A stretch of 64,000 nt of DNA from Saprospiraceae bacterium (GCA_020627785.1 JAHDGF010000007.1:61729-125728); one strand, 5' to 3'; shown: positions 1-10,568, numbered from the stretch's first letter. Program-made: numbers and translations. Notes: generated by a model from the sequence alone, not told the origin.

Positions 1-3000
1 ATGTTTTTAGAAGAATCAGATCCAGTAGCCTTTGGTGGTGGTGGAGCAAATACGTGTACTCAATTTGCTGCTATTTACAACTACATATCACCAGGTGATG
101 GAGAAGTTTGCTTTGACTGGTCTACAAATGATCTAGCATCAGCTCAAGGTGGAATTTTTGGTTATACTGTTGGTGTTCAATGGTCTGTACTAATAGCAAG
201 TGGTGCTAACTTAGCAGCAGAAGTAAATGAATTAGCAACTTACGCTAACCCAGGAGGAGCTACGGCTGGTTCTGAGTGTATTGCAATTGCAAAAGGTGAG
301 TTCTTTTCATGGATAGTATATACTGATTTCAATACTTTAGGTAATGTAGGACTAGGTGCTTTACAGGCTACTATGAGTGGTGTTGAGTTTAACGGAACTT
401 GTACTGAAGTTGTATGTGAAACTTTACCACAAGGTACGGTAAACTACCAAGTTGAACTTTGCGAAGGTGAAGATCAAATAGTTCCTATCTCATATGAATT
501 TAAAGACGGTACAGTTTTCGAATGTGAAGTTGAAGTAGATGTATTCCCTTATACGGGTCCAATCTCTGATGCATTAGCATGTAACGATAACGTGAACATC
601 TCTTTAGATGAAGATTGTGGTGTAACTTTTGGAGCTGATATGTTCCTAGAAGGTGGACCATACAAATGTTATGATGACTACGTAGTAAGAATTAGACCTT
701 TCGGTGGTAACGATTACTTAGTAATTGACCCAGCAACTGGATCAACTGATGTGAATACTTTATTCGTAGCAGATCTTCCTTTAGGTCAACATATATATGA
801 GGTTATCTGTCTTGAAACAGGTAATACTTGTTGGGGATACTTCACTATCGAAGATAAATTCGCTCCTGCTTTAGCTTGCGAATGTCCAATCGGTGGAGAT
901 TTCTTCACTCCAGATCCAGTAACTGGAACAACTGCAGGTGCAGCTGATCAAGCTAACTGGGATTTAGCTAACACATGTGGTGTTGGTGGAGGTGATGGCG
1001 TATCTGCTATTGCTGGAAATACTGATTATGTAGAATTTACATTTACAACGAATTGTACTCAATTTGTAGAAATTGGAGCTACAACTGCATGGGGTGACGG
1101 TCAATTATATGTTTATGATCAGCCACTTGATCCTACGAATATTTGTGATGGTTTAGTTGGATGGGATGGAGATTCAGGACCTGGATTTGATCCATTAACT
1201 AATGTACTATTAGATGCTGGAACTTACTACTTGTATCTTTCAAGTTGGGCTCCTGGACAGAGTGGAGATTTCACGATCACTGCTAGTGGAGAATGCTGTG
1301 GATTAATCATCGACGGTGCAGGTTTTGCTCAAGAAGTTTCACCTAAATGTGAATTCTCTTGTACTGATGAATTTAACTGGGAAGTAATTGATGAATTACC
1401 TGTACCAGAAGTTATAGATAATTGTGGAACTGGAGATCTAAGCAATACTGATATTTGGTTAGACGGTGCTGAGTGTGGACAAAGAATCTTACTAAGAAAC
1501 TGGTTATTGACTGATCCGAATACCGGAGAGACAACAACTTGTACGCAGGAGTTCCATTTCAATGGAATTACAGCTGGTGATTTATTGTTACCTCCTTCAC
1601 CTATTGCTATACCATGCGGTGAGGACGCATCACCTGCAGATATTGCAGCTTCATTAGGATTAGAGTCTGCTTACCCTCATTACATAGTAGGAGATAAGAC
1701 TTTTGATGACAACGGAAACTTCATTGGTTATACTGATAGAGCTGTAGCTGTAACAGAAACTGAAGGAGTATGTAACTTATTTGTAAGCTATACAGATGTT
1801 GTAATCCCTACTTGTGCAGGTTGTCCTGGAAACAGCAAGATTATTAGATCTTGGGAAATCCTAGACTGGTGTGATAGTAGTGTTACTCCTTACACACAAA
1901 TTATTGACGCAGCGGATTACGATGCTCCTGAAATTAGTGCTCCAGATGTTACTGTATCTGTAGAGCCATGGACTTGTACTGCTGACTTTTACCTTCCTTG
2001 CCCTGAACACTTACATGATGATTGTTATGGTGAGAATTTAGGTTATGAGGTTTTCGGACCAGCGGGTGTTACTGTTACGCAAGTACCAAGTACACTTTGT
2101 TCTACAGGTTACCAGTATGTTGCTTCTGGTGCACCTAAAACTATGGTCGGAAACCCACACATATTCAAATATGTTGCTACAGATTGCTGTGGAAATGTTG
2201 GAGAATATGAGATGGCAGTTACCGTACTAGATAACACGCCTCCTGTTGCTATTGCTAAAGAAAATATTGTAATTAGTTTGACTTCAACTCCTGGTTCAAC
2301 TGAAGGAGTTGCTAAAATGTACCCTAACTCAGTGGACAACGGTTCACATGATGGAGATTGTGGTCCAATACATTTAGAAATTAGAAGAACTGATGGGTCT
2401 CCAGCATGTGGAAACCTTGGAGCTCTTGTAAGTGATGAAGATGAGTCTGGTGATTGTGCAGATAACGAAGTAGAACTACAAGATGGTTCTGTATTCTTCT
2501 GTTACTACAACAACAACTTAACTTTTAATAATGACGCTACACCTCTTGTACCAAGTGATGCTGCTCAAGATGATGACAACAGATTTGATACAGATAATGG
2601 TGAGTTCGTGAAATTCTGTTGTGAGGATTTAACAGATGTAGATGGAAACGGAACAGCTTTCGGTTTAGTAGAAGTACTAATCAGAGTTTGGGATGATGGA
2701 AACATGTCAGGTGCTTATGGAGACTGGGTTGATAACAACGCAGATGGAGATTTCCAAGATCCAGGAGAACTTGATAACTATAGTGATACTTGGGCATATG
2801 TAAGAGTTGAGGATAAACTAGCTCCTCAGATTTACTGTCCTCCACACATCACTTTAAAGTGTGATCAAGATTACACTGATACGACAATAACTGGTGTAGC
2901 TAGTGCTTCATCAACTTGTGCAGGTATCGGAGTAAGCTATACTGATGATACAGACATTAGCACATGTGGTGCTGGTATCGTTAAGAGAACTTGGTGTGTA

Positions 3001-5616
3001 GATGGTACTAGCAAATGCTGTGACCAATACATAACTGTTGATTACTACAGTACATGGGATCCTTGTGATAGAGATGCTGGTATTATCTGGCCAAGAGATT
3101 GGACTGGAGAACCTGCAGTTCAAGATCCATGGTGTGGAAGAAACGATGTACCAAGAGATCCAATTACTTGTGAAGAAGAGGATACAGGTGAGCCTGAGTG
3201 GACTGATAGTCCTTGTGACCTAATTGGTTACAACTTAGAATCAGATACATTCCACTTCGAAGATGGTGCATGTTACAAAGTATTAAATCACTGGTCAGTA
3301 ATTAACTGGTGTATTTATAACCCGAATGATGCAGATTGGAACAATATTTCTAATCAAGGATTAGATGCTGACAATGACGGTATTCCTAACATTAGAGATT
3401 TAGATGATAACGGAAATGGTATTCCTGATAGTCACTATGAGCACAACAACCCATTAGTTTACCCACCAAATATTTGGTTTGCTTTTGATAGCGAAGGTGG
3501 ATTATACGGAGTTGATGCTGCAAATACTTTAAATCCTGTGATCAGAGATTATAGTATTGATATCTGGGATTTAACATTGGTTGATTCAGATGATGGTTAC
3601 TTCGGTGAGTTTGATCCTGAATTAGAAGATGATGGAATTGCTGATGGTTTATATACTCATACTCAGGTAATCAAGTTCCTTGATGAAGAGTCTCCAGAGA
3701 TTCTTGTTGAAGAAAACTGTTACCCAGTTGATGAAAACTGTGAATTAATTCCACCAGTACAAGCAACAGCTTGTGATACTCTTAGTGATTGTAACTCAGA
3801 GTGGATTAAGTGGCAAGCAGAAGTTGATATTTGGGGTGACTGGACAGTAGACTATGTTTACTCTAGTTTCATTGCAGATATTCCTGCTAACAGACCGTTC
3901 TATGTAGAGCCTACACAATCATGTGAGATGGTTAGCTTACAGTTACCTGCTCCAATTGAAGGTTCTAAGTACCAGCACAGAGTATTATGGAGAGCAACTG
4001 ATGGTTGTGGAAATATTACTTCACACACTAGTTTCTTCACTGTAGAAGATAAGAAGCCGCCTACCCCTTACTGTATTAACTTAAGTACCGCTCTAATGGA
4101 GAATGGTGAAGTTGAACTATGGGCATGTGACTTTAATGCAGGTGCATTTGATAATTGTGCTCCTCAAGATTGGTTATCATACACGTTCAATGGACCTGAA
4201 GATGGTTTCTTTGCACCTGAAGATGTACCAAACTGGATTGCAGCTGATAGATGTCAAGGAAAGACATTTGATTGTAGCCACTTTGAAGTTGCTCAAGCAA
4301 ATGGAGGTTACTATCCTGTAAGGATTTATGTATGGGATGAATGTAACAACGTTGATTTCTGTATGGTTAACCTAAGATTGGTTGACAATCAGGGTGCTTG
4401 CGGAGGAACTCCTGGAGCATCAAGAATGATTGCTGGTGAAGTATTTACTGAAGCTGGTGAAGAAGTAATTGATGTAATGATTGAGTCTAACGAGATGTCA
4501 TCTAGTTTATATAACATGGATATGACAGATCAAGCAGGTCAGTACTCAATCGTTAATCCTATTAGCATGGATTACGAAATAAGTGCAACTAAGAATGATG
4601 ACTATATCAACGGTGTAACAACTTTAGATATCGTATTAATTCAGCAGCACATCTTAGATATTAAGCCGTTAGATTCAGCTTATAAGCTAATTGCTGCAGA
4701 TGCAAGTAACGATGAGAGAGTAAGTGGTATTGATCTTGTTCAGATCAGAAAATTAATCTTAGGTGTAGCAGATGATTTCCCTAACAATGATAGTTGGAGA
4801 TTTGTAGATGCTAAGCAAACACTTGATTACGATAACCCTTGGCCATTCACTGAATTACTAGAGGTTTCTAGCCTAAGTGATGATATGATGGACGAAGATT
4901 TCGTAGGTGTTAAGATTGGTGATGTGAACGGAAGTGTAGTTACTACTCTTACTGGAGGCCAAGTTGAAGCTAGAAGTGCTCAAACACTTGAGTTGAACGC
5001 AATCCCTACATTAACAGGTAATGGTGAAGTTTCTATCGAAGTAACTTCTAAGAACTTTAATGATGTATATGGAATGCAGTTTACTCTAGAAGCAGCAGGT
5101 CTTGAATTAACAGGTGTTTACGCTGGAGCATTAGATGTAACAGCTGAGAACTTTGCAGTTGTTAACGGAAAAGTTACTTCAAGTTGGAGTAGCGAAGCTG
5201 GTGTAACAACTTCTGAGCCTTTATTTACATTGACATTTAATGGAACAAGCGTTGAGAATGGAGTTGCAATAAACTCTTCAATCACAACTGCTGAAGCATA
5301 TGTAGGTGCTGAATTACAAACTATTGACGTTGCATTGGAAGGTGCTGCTAATAATGCATTCGCATTATTACAGAACGAGCCGAATCCATTCAACAATGTA
5401 TCAATCGTTGGATTCAACTTACCTGCGAAAGGACAAGCAACTCTAACAGTATATGATGTAACAGGAAAAGTGTTGAAGACTGTAAGAGGTGAATACGAAC
5501 AAGGATACAATGAGATTGAGTTATCTAAGAAGGATATCAATACTAGTGGAGTTCTATACTATCAGTTAGATAGTGGAGACTACACCGCTACTAAGAAGAT
5601 GATTATCCTGGATTAG
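1..5616 (+). CDS. Giant secreted HYR/dockerin/cohesin-like protein with T9SS sorting domain (5' truncated)
   Basis: The frame is open at the left window edge. The ATG at base 1 is followed by no signal peptide, so it is probably an internal Met and the true start lies outside. The visible 1871 residues are Cys- and Asp-rich. HYR-like units begin after junctions such as EDKFAP, DNTPPVA, EDKLAP and EDKKPP, and a calcium-type run (DADNDGIPNIRDLDDNGNG) lies near residue 1122. The C-terminal order is a carboxypeptidase-regulatory-like domain (about 1474-1535), a dockerin-like pair (TTLDIVLIQQHIL near 1540, SGIDLVQIRKLILGV near 1575), a cohesin-like beta domain (about 1660-1780) and a type A T9SS sorting domain (LLQNEPNPFNN to the end, about 1790-1871). 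It is expected to be exported through the outer membrane and retained on or released from the surface. It is paralogous to the next gene. Module boundaries are by eye; substrate or partner is unknown. Confidence 0.85.
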   Translation: MFLEESDPVAFGGGGANTCTQFAAIYNYISPGDGEVCFDWSTNDLASAQGGIFGYTVGVQWSVLIASGANLAAEVNELATYANPGGATAGSECIAIAKGEFFSWIVYTDFNTLGNVGLGALQATMSGVEFNGTCTEVVCETLPQGTVNYQVELCEGEDQIVPISYEFKDGTVFECEVEVDVFPYTGPISDALACNDNVNISLDEDCGVTFGADMFLEGGPYKCYDDYVVRIRPFGGNDYLVIDPATGSTDVNTLFVADLPLGQHIYEVICLETGNTCWGYFTIEDKFAPALACECPIGGDFFTPDPVTGTTAGAADQANWDLANTCGVGGGDGVSAIAGNTDYVEFTFTTNCTQFVEIGATTAWGDGQLYVYDQPLDPTNICDGLVGWDGDSGPGFDPLTNVLLDAGTYYLYLSSWAPGQSGDFTITASGECCGLIIDGAGFAQEVSPKCEFSCTDEFNWEVIDELPVPEVIDNCGTGDLSNTDIWLDGAECGQRILLRNWLLTDPNTGETTTCTQEFHFNGITAGDLLLPPSPIAIPCGEDASPADIAASLGLESAYPHYIVGDKTFDDNGNFIGYTDRAVAVTETEGVCNLFVSYTDVVIPTCAGCPGNSKIIRSWEILDWCDSSVTPYTQIIDAADYDAPEISAPDVTVSVEPWTCTADFYLPCPEHLHDDCYGENLGYEVFGPAGVTVTQVPSTLCSTGYQYVASGAPKTMVGNPHIFKYVATDCCGNVGEYEMAVTVLDNTPPVAIAKENIVISLTSTPGSTEGVAKMYPNSVDNGSHDGDCGPIHLEIRRTDGSPACGNLGALVSDEDESGDCADNEVELQDGSVFFCYYNNNLTFNNDATPLVPSDAAQDDDNRFDTDNGEFVKFCCEDLTDVDGNGTAFGLVEVLIRVWDDGNMSGAYGDWVDNNADGDFQDPGELDNYSDTWAYVRVEDKLAPQIYCPPHITLKCDQDYTDTTITGVASASSTCAGIGVSYTDDTDISTCGAGIVKRTWCVDGTSKCCDQYITVDYYSTWDPCDRDAGIIWPRDWTGEPAVQDPWCGRNDVPRDPITCEEEDTGEPEWTDSPCDLIGYNLESDTFHFEDGACYKVLNHWSVINWCIYNPNDADWNNISNQGLDADNDGIPNIRDLDDNGNGIPDSHYEHNNPLVYPPNIWFAFDSEGGLYGVDAANTLNPVIRDYSIDIWDLTLVDSDDGYFGEFDPELEDDGIADGLYTHTQVIKFLDEESPEILVEENCYPVDENCELIPPVQATACDTLSDCNSEWIKWQAEVDIWGDWTVDYVYSSFIADIPANRPFYVEPTQSCEMVSLQLPAPIEGSKYQHRVLWRATDGCGNITSHTSFFTVEDKKPPTPYCINLSTALMENGEVELWACDFNAGAFDNCAPQDWLSYTFNGPEDGFFAPEDVPNWIAADRCQGKTFDCSHFEVAQANGGYYPVRIYVWDECNNVDFCMVNLRLVDNQGACGGTPGASRMIAGEVFTEAGEEVIDVMIESNEMSSSLYNMDMTDQAGQYSIVNPISMDYEISATKNDDYINGVTTLDIVLIQQHILDIKPLDSAYKLIAADASNDERVSGIDLVQIRKLILGVADDFPNNDSWRFVDAKQTLDYDNPWPFTELLEVSSLSDDMMDEDFVGVKIGDVNGSVVTTLTGGQVEARSAQTLELNAIPTLTGNGEVSIEVTSKNFNDVYGMQFTLEAAGLELTGVYAGALDVTAENFAVVNGKVTSSWSSEAGVTTSEPLFTLTFNGTSVENGVAINSSITTAEAYVGAELQTIDVALEGAANNAFALLQNEPNPFNNVSIVGFNLPAKGQATLTVYDVTGKVLKTVRGEYEQGYNEIELSKKDINTSGVLYYQLDSGDYTATKKMIILD

Positions 5617-5638
5617 TCCAGGGCCGAAAGTAAAATCG

Positions 5639-5685
5639 GTTTTTGGGATGGCCTCTCTCCAATTTATTGGGGGGGGGCTTTTTTT
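5639..5685 (+). terminator. Intrinsic terminator of the first giant gene, with shared 13-bp element
   Basis: The stem GCCTCTCTCC (5651-5660) pairs through several G-U pairs with nine G and a C (5669-5678), around the 8-nt loop AATTTATT, and seven T follow. Just 5' of the stem is GTTTTTGGGATGG (5639-5651), repeated identically in front of the terminator of the paralogous gene downstream. Confidence 0.8.
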
Positions 5686-6026
5686 ATGCTTTATTAATAA
5701 TAATAAGTGGTTTGACATTTCTCTTCAGAATTATCATTATCCGCACTTCTAATAATACCATTCATGGTTGTTTGATCTAACAACCACTATTCAGCTTGTA
5801 ATTACATCTTTTTACTCAAGTGCTTGCAATATCTCTCATGGCTTGAGATATGTAAATTAGTTTTACTCCCTCCAATTTATATTTCAATATTATTTAAAAA
5901 TGGCCCAAGCTTCTAACAGATTCGAAGTCAGTTAGTTATGGGCAAGTTTATCAGCGTTTTATAAATTAAATAAAAAATATATGTAAAATACCCTGATATA
6001 GTTACAATTACATATTACAAGTATTC
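5686..6026. other. Non-coding gap between the two giant genes
   Basis: This AT-rich stretch has no convincing reading frame. It contains one small inverted repeat, ATATCTC (5829-5835) with GAGATAT (5845-5851). Nothing else was recognised. Confidence 0.5.
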
Positions 6027-6034
6027 TATATTTG
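6027..6034 (+). promoter_or_regulatory. Candidate -7 box TATATTTG upstream of the second giant gene
   Basis: TATATTTG matches the Bacteroidota -7 consensus TAnnTTTG exactly. No clear -33 TTTG was found at the usual spacing, so this is tentative. Transcription from here would give a leader of roughly 120 nt that contains a CCTA repeat and a hairpin. Confidence 0.35.
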
Positions 6035-6051
6035 TTCTAGGAATTAAAACT

Positions 6052-6067
6052 CCTACCTACCTACCTA
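6052..6067. repeat. CCTA tetranucleotide microrepeat, four copies
   Basis: Four perfect CCTA units lie in the presumed leader of the second giant gene, with a fifth CCTA a few bases downstream. Such tracts can vary in length by slippage. Here it is non-coding, so any effect would be on expression. Confidence 0.7.
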
Positions 6068-6103
6068 GTAATAGACCTACCGAAACTATTAAAGTAATTT
6101 CTT

Positions 6104-6135
6104 TATAGGTGTTGGCTTTTGCCTACATCCCTATA
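6104..6135 (+). promoter_or_regulatory. Leader hairpin upstream of the second giant gene
   Basis: TATAGG (6104-6109) pairs with CCTATA (6130-6135), then TGT with ACA and GGC with GCC, around a TTTT loop, with one mismatch and a 2-nt bulge. It ends 27 nt before the ATG at 6163. It could affect mRNA stability or translation; no known riboswitch family was recognised. Confidence 0.4.
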
Positions 6136-6162
6136 CAGTAGAAAGTAGAAAATTTGGATCTC

Positions 6163-9100
6163 ATGGTTAAAGTAAACTATGCTCTAACTTCTTTATTGAA
6201 GTTTAGCACCGTGTTAATGTGTATTTTATTCAATAACAATCTTAGTGCTCAATGTTCATTAGCATGTAATGGAACCACTCAGGTTTCACTAGGTGTAAAT
6301 TGTATGGCTACAATTACACCAGCAATGATTTTAAATGATCAAGCAACTTCTTGTCCTGGTAACACTTTTGAAGTTGTTATCATGGATCAATATAACAATG
6401 TTATTGATGAAACAGTTGGAGGAGTTCACCCAAGTATTGGAGGGGATTATTGTGATCAGACATTATATGTAAAAATAGTGGCTGTACCATCAGGTAATAC
6501 TTGTTGGGGAGAAATCATAATAGAAGATAAATTAGGACCTGTTGTAACATCATGTCCTGTGGTTCCAGTGGAAATACCATGTAACCAATTAAATAATCCT
6601 GATAATCCTTTCGAAATATTTAGTGGATCAACTTTTACAGACGCTTGTTCTGGACCAGTTGAGCCTATTTTAATATCTGAAACTGTTGTGCCTTTAAGTT
6701 GTGATCCTGATTTTATAAAGGAAGTAACCAGAACATATACAGCTGTTGATTCGAAAGGAAACTATGCTCCTGAATGTACAGTGACTTATAAAGTGGAAAG
6801 AATTGTTCTAGAGGATGTTGAGTGTCCATTAGATTATGATGTTTTCAATACAAATGCTCTGAGTTGTTGTGGAACATGGAATCCAGGACAGGCTAATGGT
6901 GCAATTTTAGATAACGATGCAGACAATGATGGTGATTTAGATACTGATCTTGTTTGGGATGACAATGGTAATGGATATCCAGATGTTGAAGAATTTCCTG
7001 GACCTACATTATATGGTGTGCCACTTTGGCCTTCTCCAGACTTATATTGTAATTCTGGTGTTTTTTATGATGATATAGAATTACCTACGATTGGGTGTGT
7101 AACTAAAATCATGAGAACATGGTATATCAGAGAATGGCATTGTGGGACAGAAGTGGAAACTACTTGTGCTCAAATATTTGAGATAGTTGATGAAGAGGCA
7201 CCAGAAATAACATGTACTTCTGCAATTACATTAACAACTAATGTAACCACTAACCCACATAATTCAAATGGTTCTGTTAGTTGTGGTGCAGAAATTCAAT
7301 TTCCATTACCTCCTGCTACCGACAAATGTTCTAGTAATCTAACATATGATTTAAATTACCCAGGAGGTTTTGCTAATAATTACCAAGTCGGAGATTTAAT
7401 AAGTTTACCAATGGGAGAAAATATTGTAACTGTCACAGTTTATGATGAGTGTTACAATAGTGCCTCTTGTGAAATATTAGTCAACGTTATTGACGATACG
7501 CCTCCAGTTGCTATCTGTGATGAGTTTACCGTAGTGTCTTTAACTAATAATGGAATAGCTCATGTATTGGCTCAGACCTTTGACGATGGATCGTATGATG
7601 ATTGCCAGCTGAAAAAGATGTTGGTGAGAAAAATGGATCCTTCTAATTGTGATTGCAGAGTACCAGAGTATCCAGATATGACATACTTTGGTGAATATGA
7701 CACAAGACATTATTATTTATCCCAGTACCCAGCCCAACCATGGTTAGCTGATAATTTAGCTGAGGCAATGGGTGGTTATGTTGCAACAATGGGATCTGAA
7801 GATCCAGATGAAGGTCCTTGGATTTTTAACGAAGCTAATACAAATGAACCTTATGCCCTTTATAGAAATGGCGAATGGGTTGTAATTCAACCTGATGGAT
7901 CTTCAGGGGTACCTTTAGCTGGAGTTAAGTATCATTACATCTACGAAGTAACAAATCCATGTACATTCTCTAAATCAATAGATTTCTGTTGCGATGAGGT
8001 TGGAACCAGTCAAATGGTTGTATTCAGAGTGATTGACATTTATGGGAATTATAACGATTGTATGGTCAATGCTGAAGTACAAGATAAACTTGCACCTACG
8101 GTATTATGTCCTGCGGATATGGTAGTGAATTGTGATCTAGCCTTTGATTTCAACGACTTAGATACACCATTCGGAACTGCTACTGCATACGGATCATGTG
8201 ATATAACAACAACAAATACGTTCCTAGATAACTTAGGACAATGTAATACAGGTACTTTAAAGAGAGTATTCACAGCTACAAATGCTAATGGTATTTCTGG
8301 TTCATGTGAACAAATAATAACTTTTGTAAATCCTGATCCATTTACGGAAGATCAGATTGTATATCCTGAAGATTTAGATGATTATGATGGATGTTTTGAT
8401 GTAGATAATTATCACCCTGACATTATTGGATACCCTGAATTCTTAGGAGACCAATGTGATTTAGTGGGAGCAAACTGGGATGACCAAGTGTTTGTTTTCA
8501 ATAATCAACCAGATCAGGGATGTTTTAAAATATTGAGAGAGTGGAGTGTAATTGATTGGTGTCAAACGGATGCTAATGGTAGCTTCTACACTTGGAATCA
8601 CGTACAAGTAATAAAAGTAGGTAACTCAACAGGTCCAACTTTAACTTGTCCAGCTGACCCTATAGTAGTATGTACTTACGACCCAGATTGTAGCACAGGT
8701 GATGTTGTATTAACTTTAAGTGCTTCAGATGATTGTACAGAACTTGAAAATATTCAATGGTCATACGAAGTAGATCTTGGGTGTAATGGAACTGCAGATT
8801 CAGTGGCAGTTAATCAATCTGGATTTGGTTCATTGGCAGATGCTTCTGGTTCATATCCAATAGGTTCTCACTGCATTTACTGGACGTTCAGAGACCAGTG
8901 TGGAAATCTTACGACTTGTTCTCAAGAATTTACAGTTGTTAATTGTAAAGCACCGACTCCATATTGTATCAACGGATTGGCAGTAGACTTAATGCCTATG
9001 GATTTAGATGGAGATGGAGATAATGATTTTGGAATGGTTGAATTATGGGCTTCTGATTTTGATGCTGGTAGTTTCCACCCTTGCGGAAATCCTGTAACAC

Positions 9101-10554
9101 TTTCATTTAGCGCAGATCCAACAGAGACAAATAAAGTATTTGATTGTACAACATTAGGTGATCAACCAGTTCAAATTTGGGCTACAACTGTATTGCCAGA
9201 TGGTACTTTAATCCAGGCTTACTGTGAAACTTTTGTGAACGTACAAGACAACAATAACGCTTGTCCTGTCGGTGGTGGAGGTGGTAATCCTGGTGGAGAT
9301 TCTGATCCAGAGGAGTTTGTTATAGAAGGAAGAGTTGCCACTGAGATTTCAGAAAATGTAGATGAGGTTAGTGTGAATCTTGATGGTGCAAACATGAATC
9401 CATACATCACAAATTTGGCTGGAAATTATGCATTCCCACCAATGCCTCTTGGAGGAAGTTATAAGATAGATCCTTCAAAGAATATTGACCCATTAAATGG
9501 AGTATCTACCTTGGATATCGTTAGAATTCAAAGACATATTCTTGGACTTGAAGAGTTAAGTACGCCATATAAACAAGTGGCTGCGGATGCAAATAAAGAT
9601 TACAGGATTTCAGCTGCTGATTTGATTATCATTAGAAAATTAATCTTGGGTGTTGAATCAAACTTCACGGATAATGAATCGTGGGTATTCATTGATGCTG
9701 CATACCAATTTGTTGATCCTTCTGACGCGTTAAGTGCGGTGTATCCTGAGGATTATAATATTAGCGGACTAAATGCAGATATGAATGTTGACTTTGTAGC
9801 TGTTAAGGTAGGAGATGTTGACAATTCAGTTATTGCCAATTTACAATCAACTCCAACAGCAGATAGATCAAGTAATCTGATAGAATTTGGAGTAAATAAA
9901 GCGGATTTACAAGCTGGTAAAAATAAAGAGATAAATATTTATGCTACTGATGATATAGAAACATATGGTTTCCAATTCACCCTAGAAATGGATTCTGATA
10001 TTGAGTTACTAGATGTAACATCAGCTAGCTTAAATCTTACATCAGAAAATTTTGGTTACACAAACCTTTCTGAAGGTTATGTAACCGTTAGTTGGAATGA
10101 GAATGAAATGAAGACCATTTCAAAAGGGACTTCACTTCTTACAATCACTGCAAATATTAAAGATGGAGTAGATTCATCAAATGGTATAAAAATAAATTCT
10201 GCTATTACAGAAGCAGAACTTTACACCTATGACTTTAATATCCAAACTCCGGTGATTGCATTAGAGGCTGGTCAAGGCAACGAAATTACAGGCACCTTCG
10301 AATTGTTCCAGAATAGTCCTAATCCATTCACCGGAGCTACTGAAATTAGTTTCAGTATGCCTCAAGATGGAGTAGCGAAATTAATCGTAACAGATGTAAG
10401 TGGACAAGTAATTTTCAGAAGCACCGCTAATTATGAGAGAGGGATGAATATTGTGAAGCTTGATAATAGTGATTTAAATGCCTCTGGTATTTTATACTAC
10501 ACAGTTGAAACAGACAGCAATACAGCTACCAAGAAGATGGTAGTGCTAAAATAA
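6163..10554 (+). CDS. Giant secreted HYR/dockerin/cohesin-like protein with T9SS sorting domain
   Basis: The ATG at 6163 is preferred over the in-frame TTG at 6154 because it directly opens a signal peptide ending near LSAQ. The 1463-residue protein parallels the preceding gene. Shared features are the junction CWGEIIIEDKLGP, HYR-like units, the EWSVIDWC motif, a Gly-rich linker (about 1036-1045), a regulatory-like beta domain (about 1050-1105), a dockerin-like pair (STLDIVRIQRHILGL near 1113; ISAADLIIIRKLILGV near 1145), a cohesin-like domain (about 1240-1362) and a type A sorting domain (ELFQNSPNPFTG to the end). It is likely a T9SS-exported adhesin or matrix protein. It is shorter than its truncated neighbour, with fewer HYR units. 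The pair probably arose by tandem duplication followed by divergence. Ligand and partner are unknown. Confidence 0.88.
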   Translation: MVKVNYALTSLLKFSTVLMCILFNNNLSAQCSLACNGTTQVSLGVNCMATITPAMILNDQATSCPGNTFEVVIMDQYNNVIDETVGGVHPSIGGDYCDQTLYVKIVAVPSGNTCWGEIIIEDKLGPVVTSCPVVPVEIPCNQLNNPDNPFEIFSGSTFTDACSGPVEPILISETVVPLSCDPDFIKEVTRTYTAVDSKGNYAPECTVTYKVERIVLEDVECPLDYDVFNTNALSCCGTWNPGQANGAILDNDADNDGDLDTDLVWDDNGNGYPDVEEFPGPTLYGVPLWPSPDLYCNSGVFYDDIELPTIGCVTKIMRTWYIREWHCGTEVETTCAQIFEIVDEEAPEITCTSAITLTTNVTTNPHNSNGSVSCGAEIQFPLPPATDKCSSNLTYDLNYPGGFANNYQVGDLISLPMGENIVTVTVYDECYNSASCEILVNVIDDTPPVAICDEFTVVSLTNNGIAHVLAQTFDDGSYDDCQLKKMLVRKMDPSNCDCRVPEYPDMTYFGEYDTRHYYLSQYPAQPWLADNLAEAMGGYVATMGSEDPDEGPWIFNEANTNEPYALYRNGEWVVIQPDGSSGVPLAGVKYHYIYEVTNPCTFSKSIDFCCDEVGTSQMVVFRVIDIYGNYNDCMVNAEVQDKLAPTVLCPADMVVNCDLAFDFNDLDTPFGTATAYGSCDITTTNTFLDNLGQCNTGTLKRVFTATNANGISGSCEQIITFVNPDPFTEDQIVYPEDLDDYDGCFDVDNYHPDIIGYPEFLGDQCDLVGANWDDQVFVFNNQPDQGCFKILREWSVIDWCQTDANGSFYTWNHVQVIKVGNSTGPTLTCPADPIVVCTYDPDCSTGDVVLTLSASDDCTELENIQWSYEVDLGCNGTADSVAVNQSGFGSLADASGSYPIGSHCIYWTFRDQCGNLTTCSQEFTVVNCKAPTPYCINGLAVDLMPMDLDGDGDNDFGMVELWASDFDAGSFHPCGNPVTLSFSADPTETNKVFDCTTLGDQPVQIWATTVLPDGTLIQAYCETFVNVQDNNNACPVGGGGGNPGGDSDPEEFVIEGRVATEISENVDEVSVNLDGANMNPYITNLAGNYAFPPMPLGGSYKIDPSKNIDPLNGVSTLDIVRIQRHILGLEELSTPYKQVAADANKDYRISAADLIIIRKLILGVESNFTDNESWVFIDAAYQFVDPSDALSAVYPEDYNISGLNADMNVDFVAVKVGDVDNSVIANLQSTPTADRSSNLIEFGVNKADLQAGKNKEINIYATDDIETYGFQFTLEMDSDIELLDVTSASLNLTSENFGYTNLSEGYVTVSWNENEMKTISKGTSLLTITANIKDGVDSSNGIKINSAITEAELYTYDFNIQTPVIALEAGQGNEITGTFELFQNSPNPFTGATEISFSMPQDGVAKLIVTDVSGQVIFRSTANYERGMNIVKLDNSDLNASGILYYTVETDSNTATKKMVVLK

Positions 10555-10568
10555 ATTAAGAATTTACT

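Noticed and set aside
5118..5540. 140-residue minus-strand frame inside the first giant gene
   Set aside because: It lies wholly antisense to the well-supported cohesin-like and sorting domain coding region and shows no leader or family motif; it is a shadow of biased codon use.
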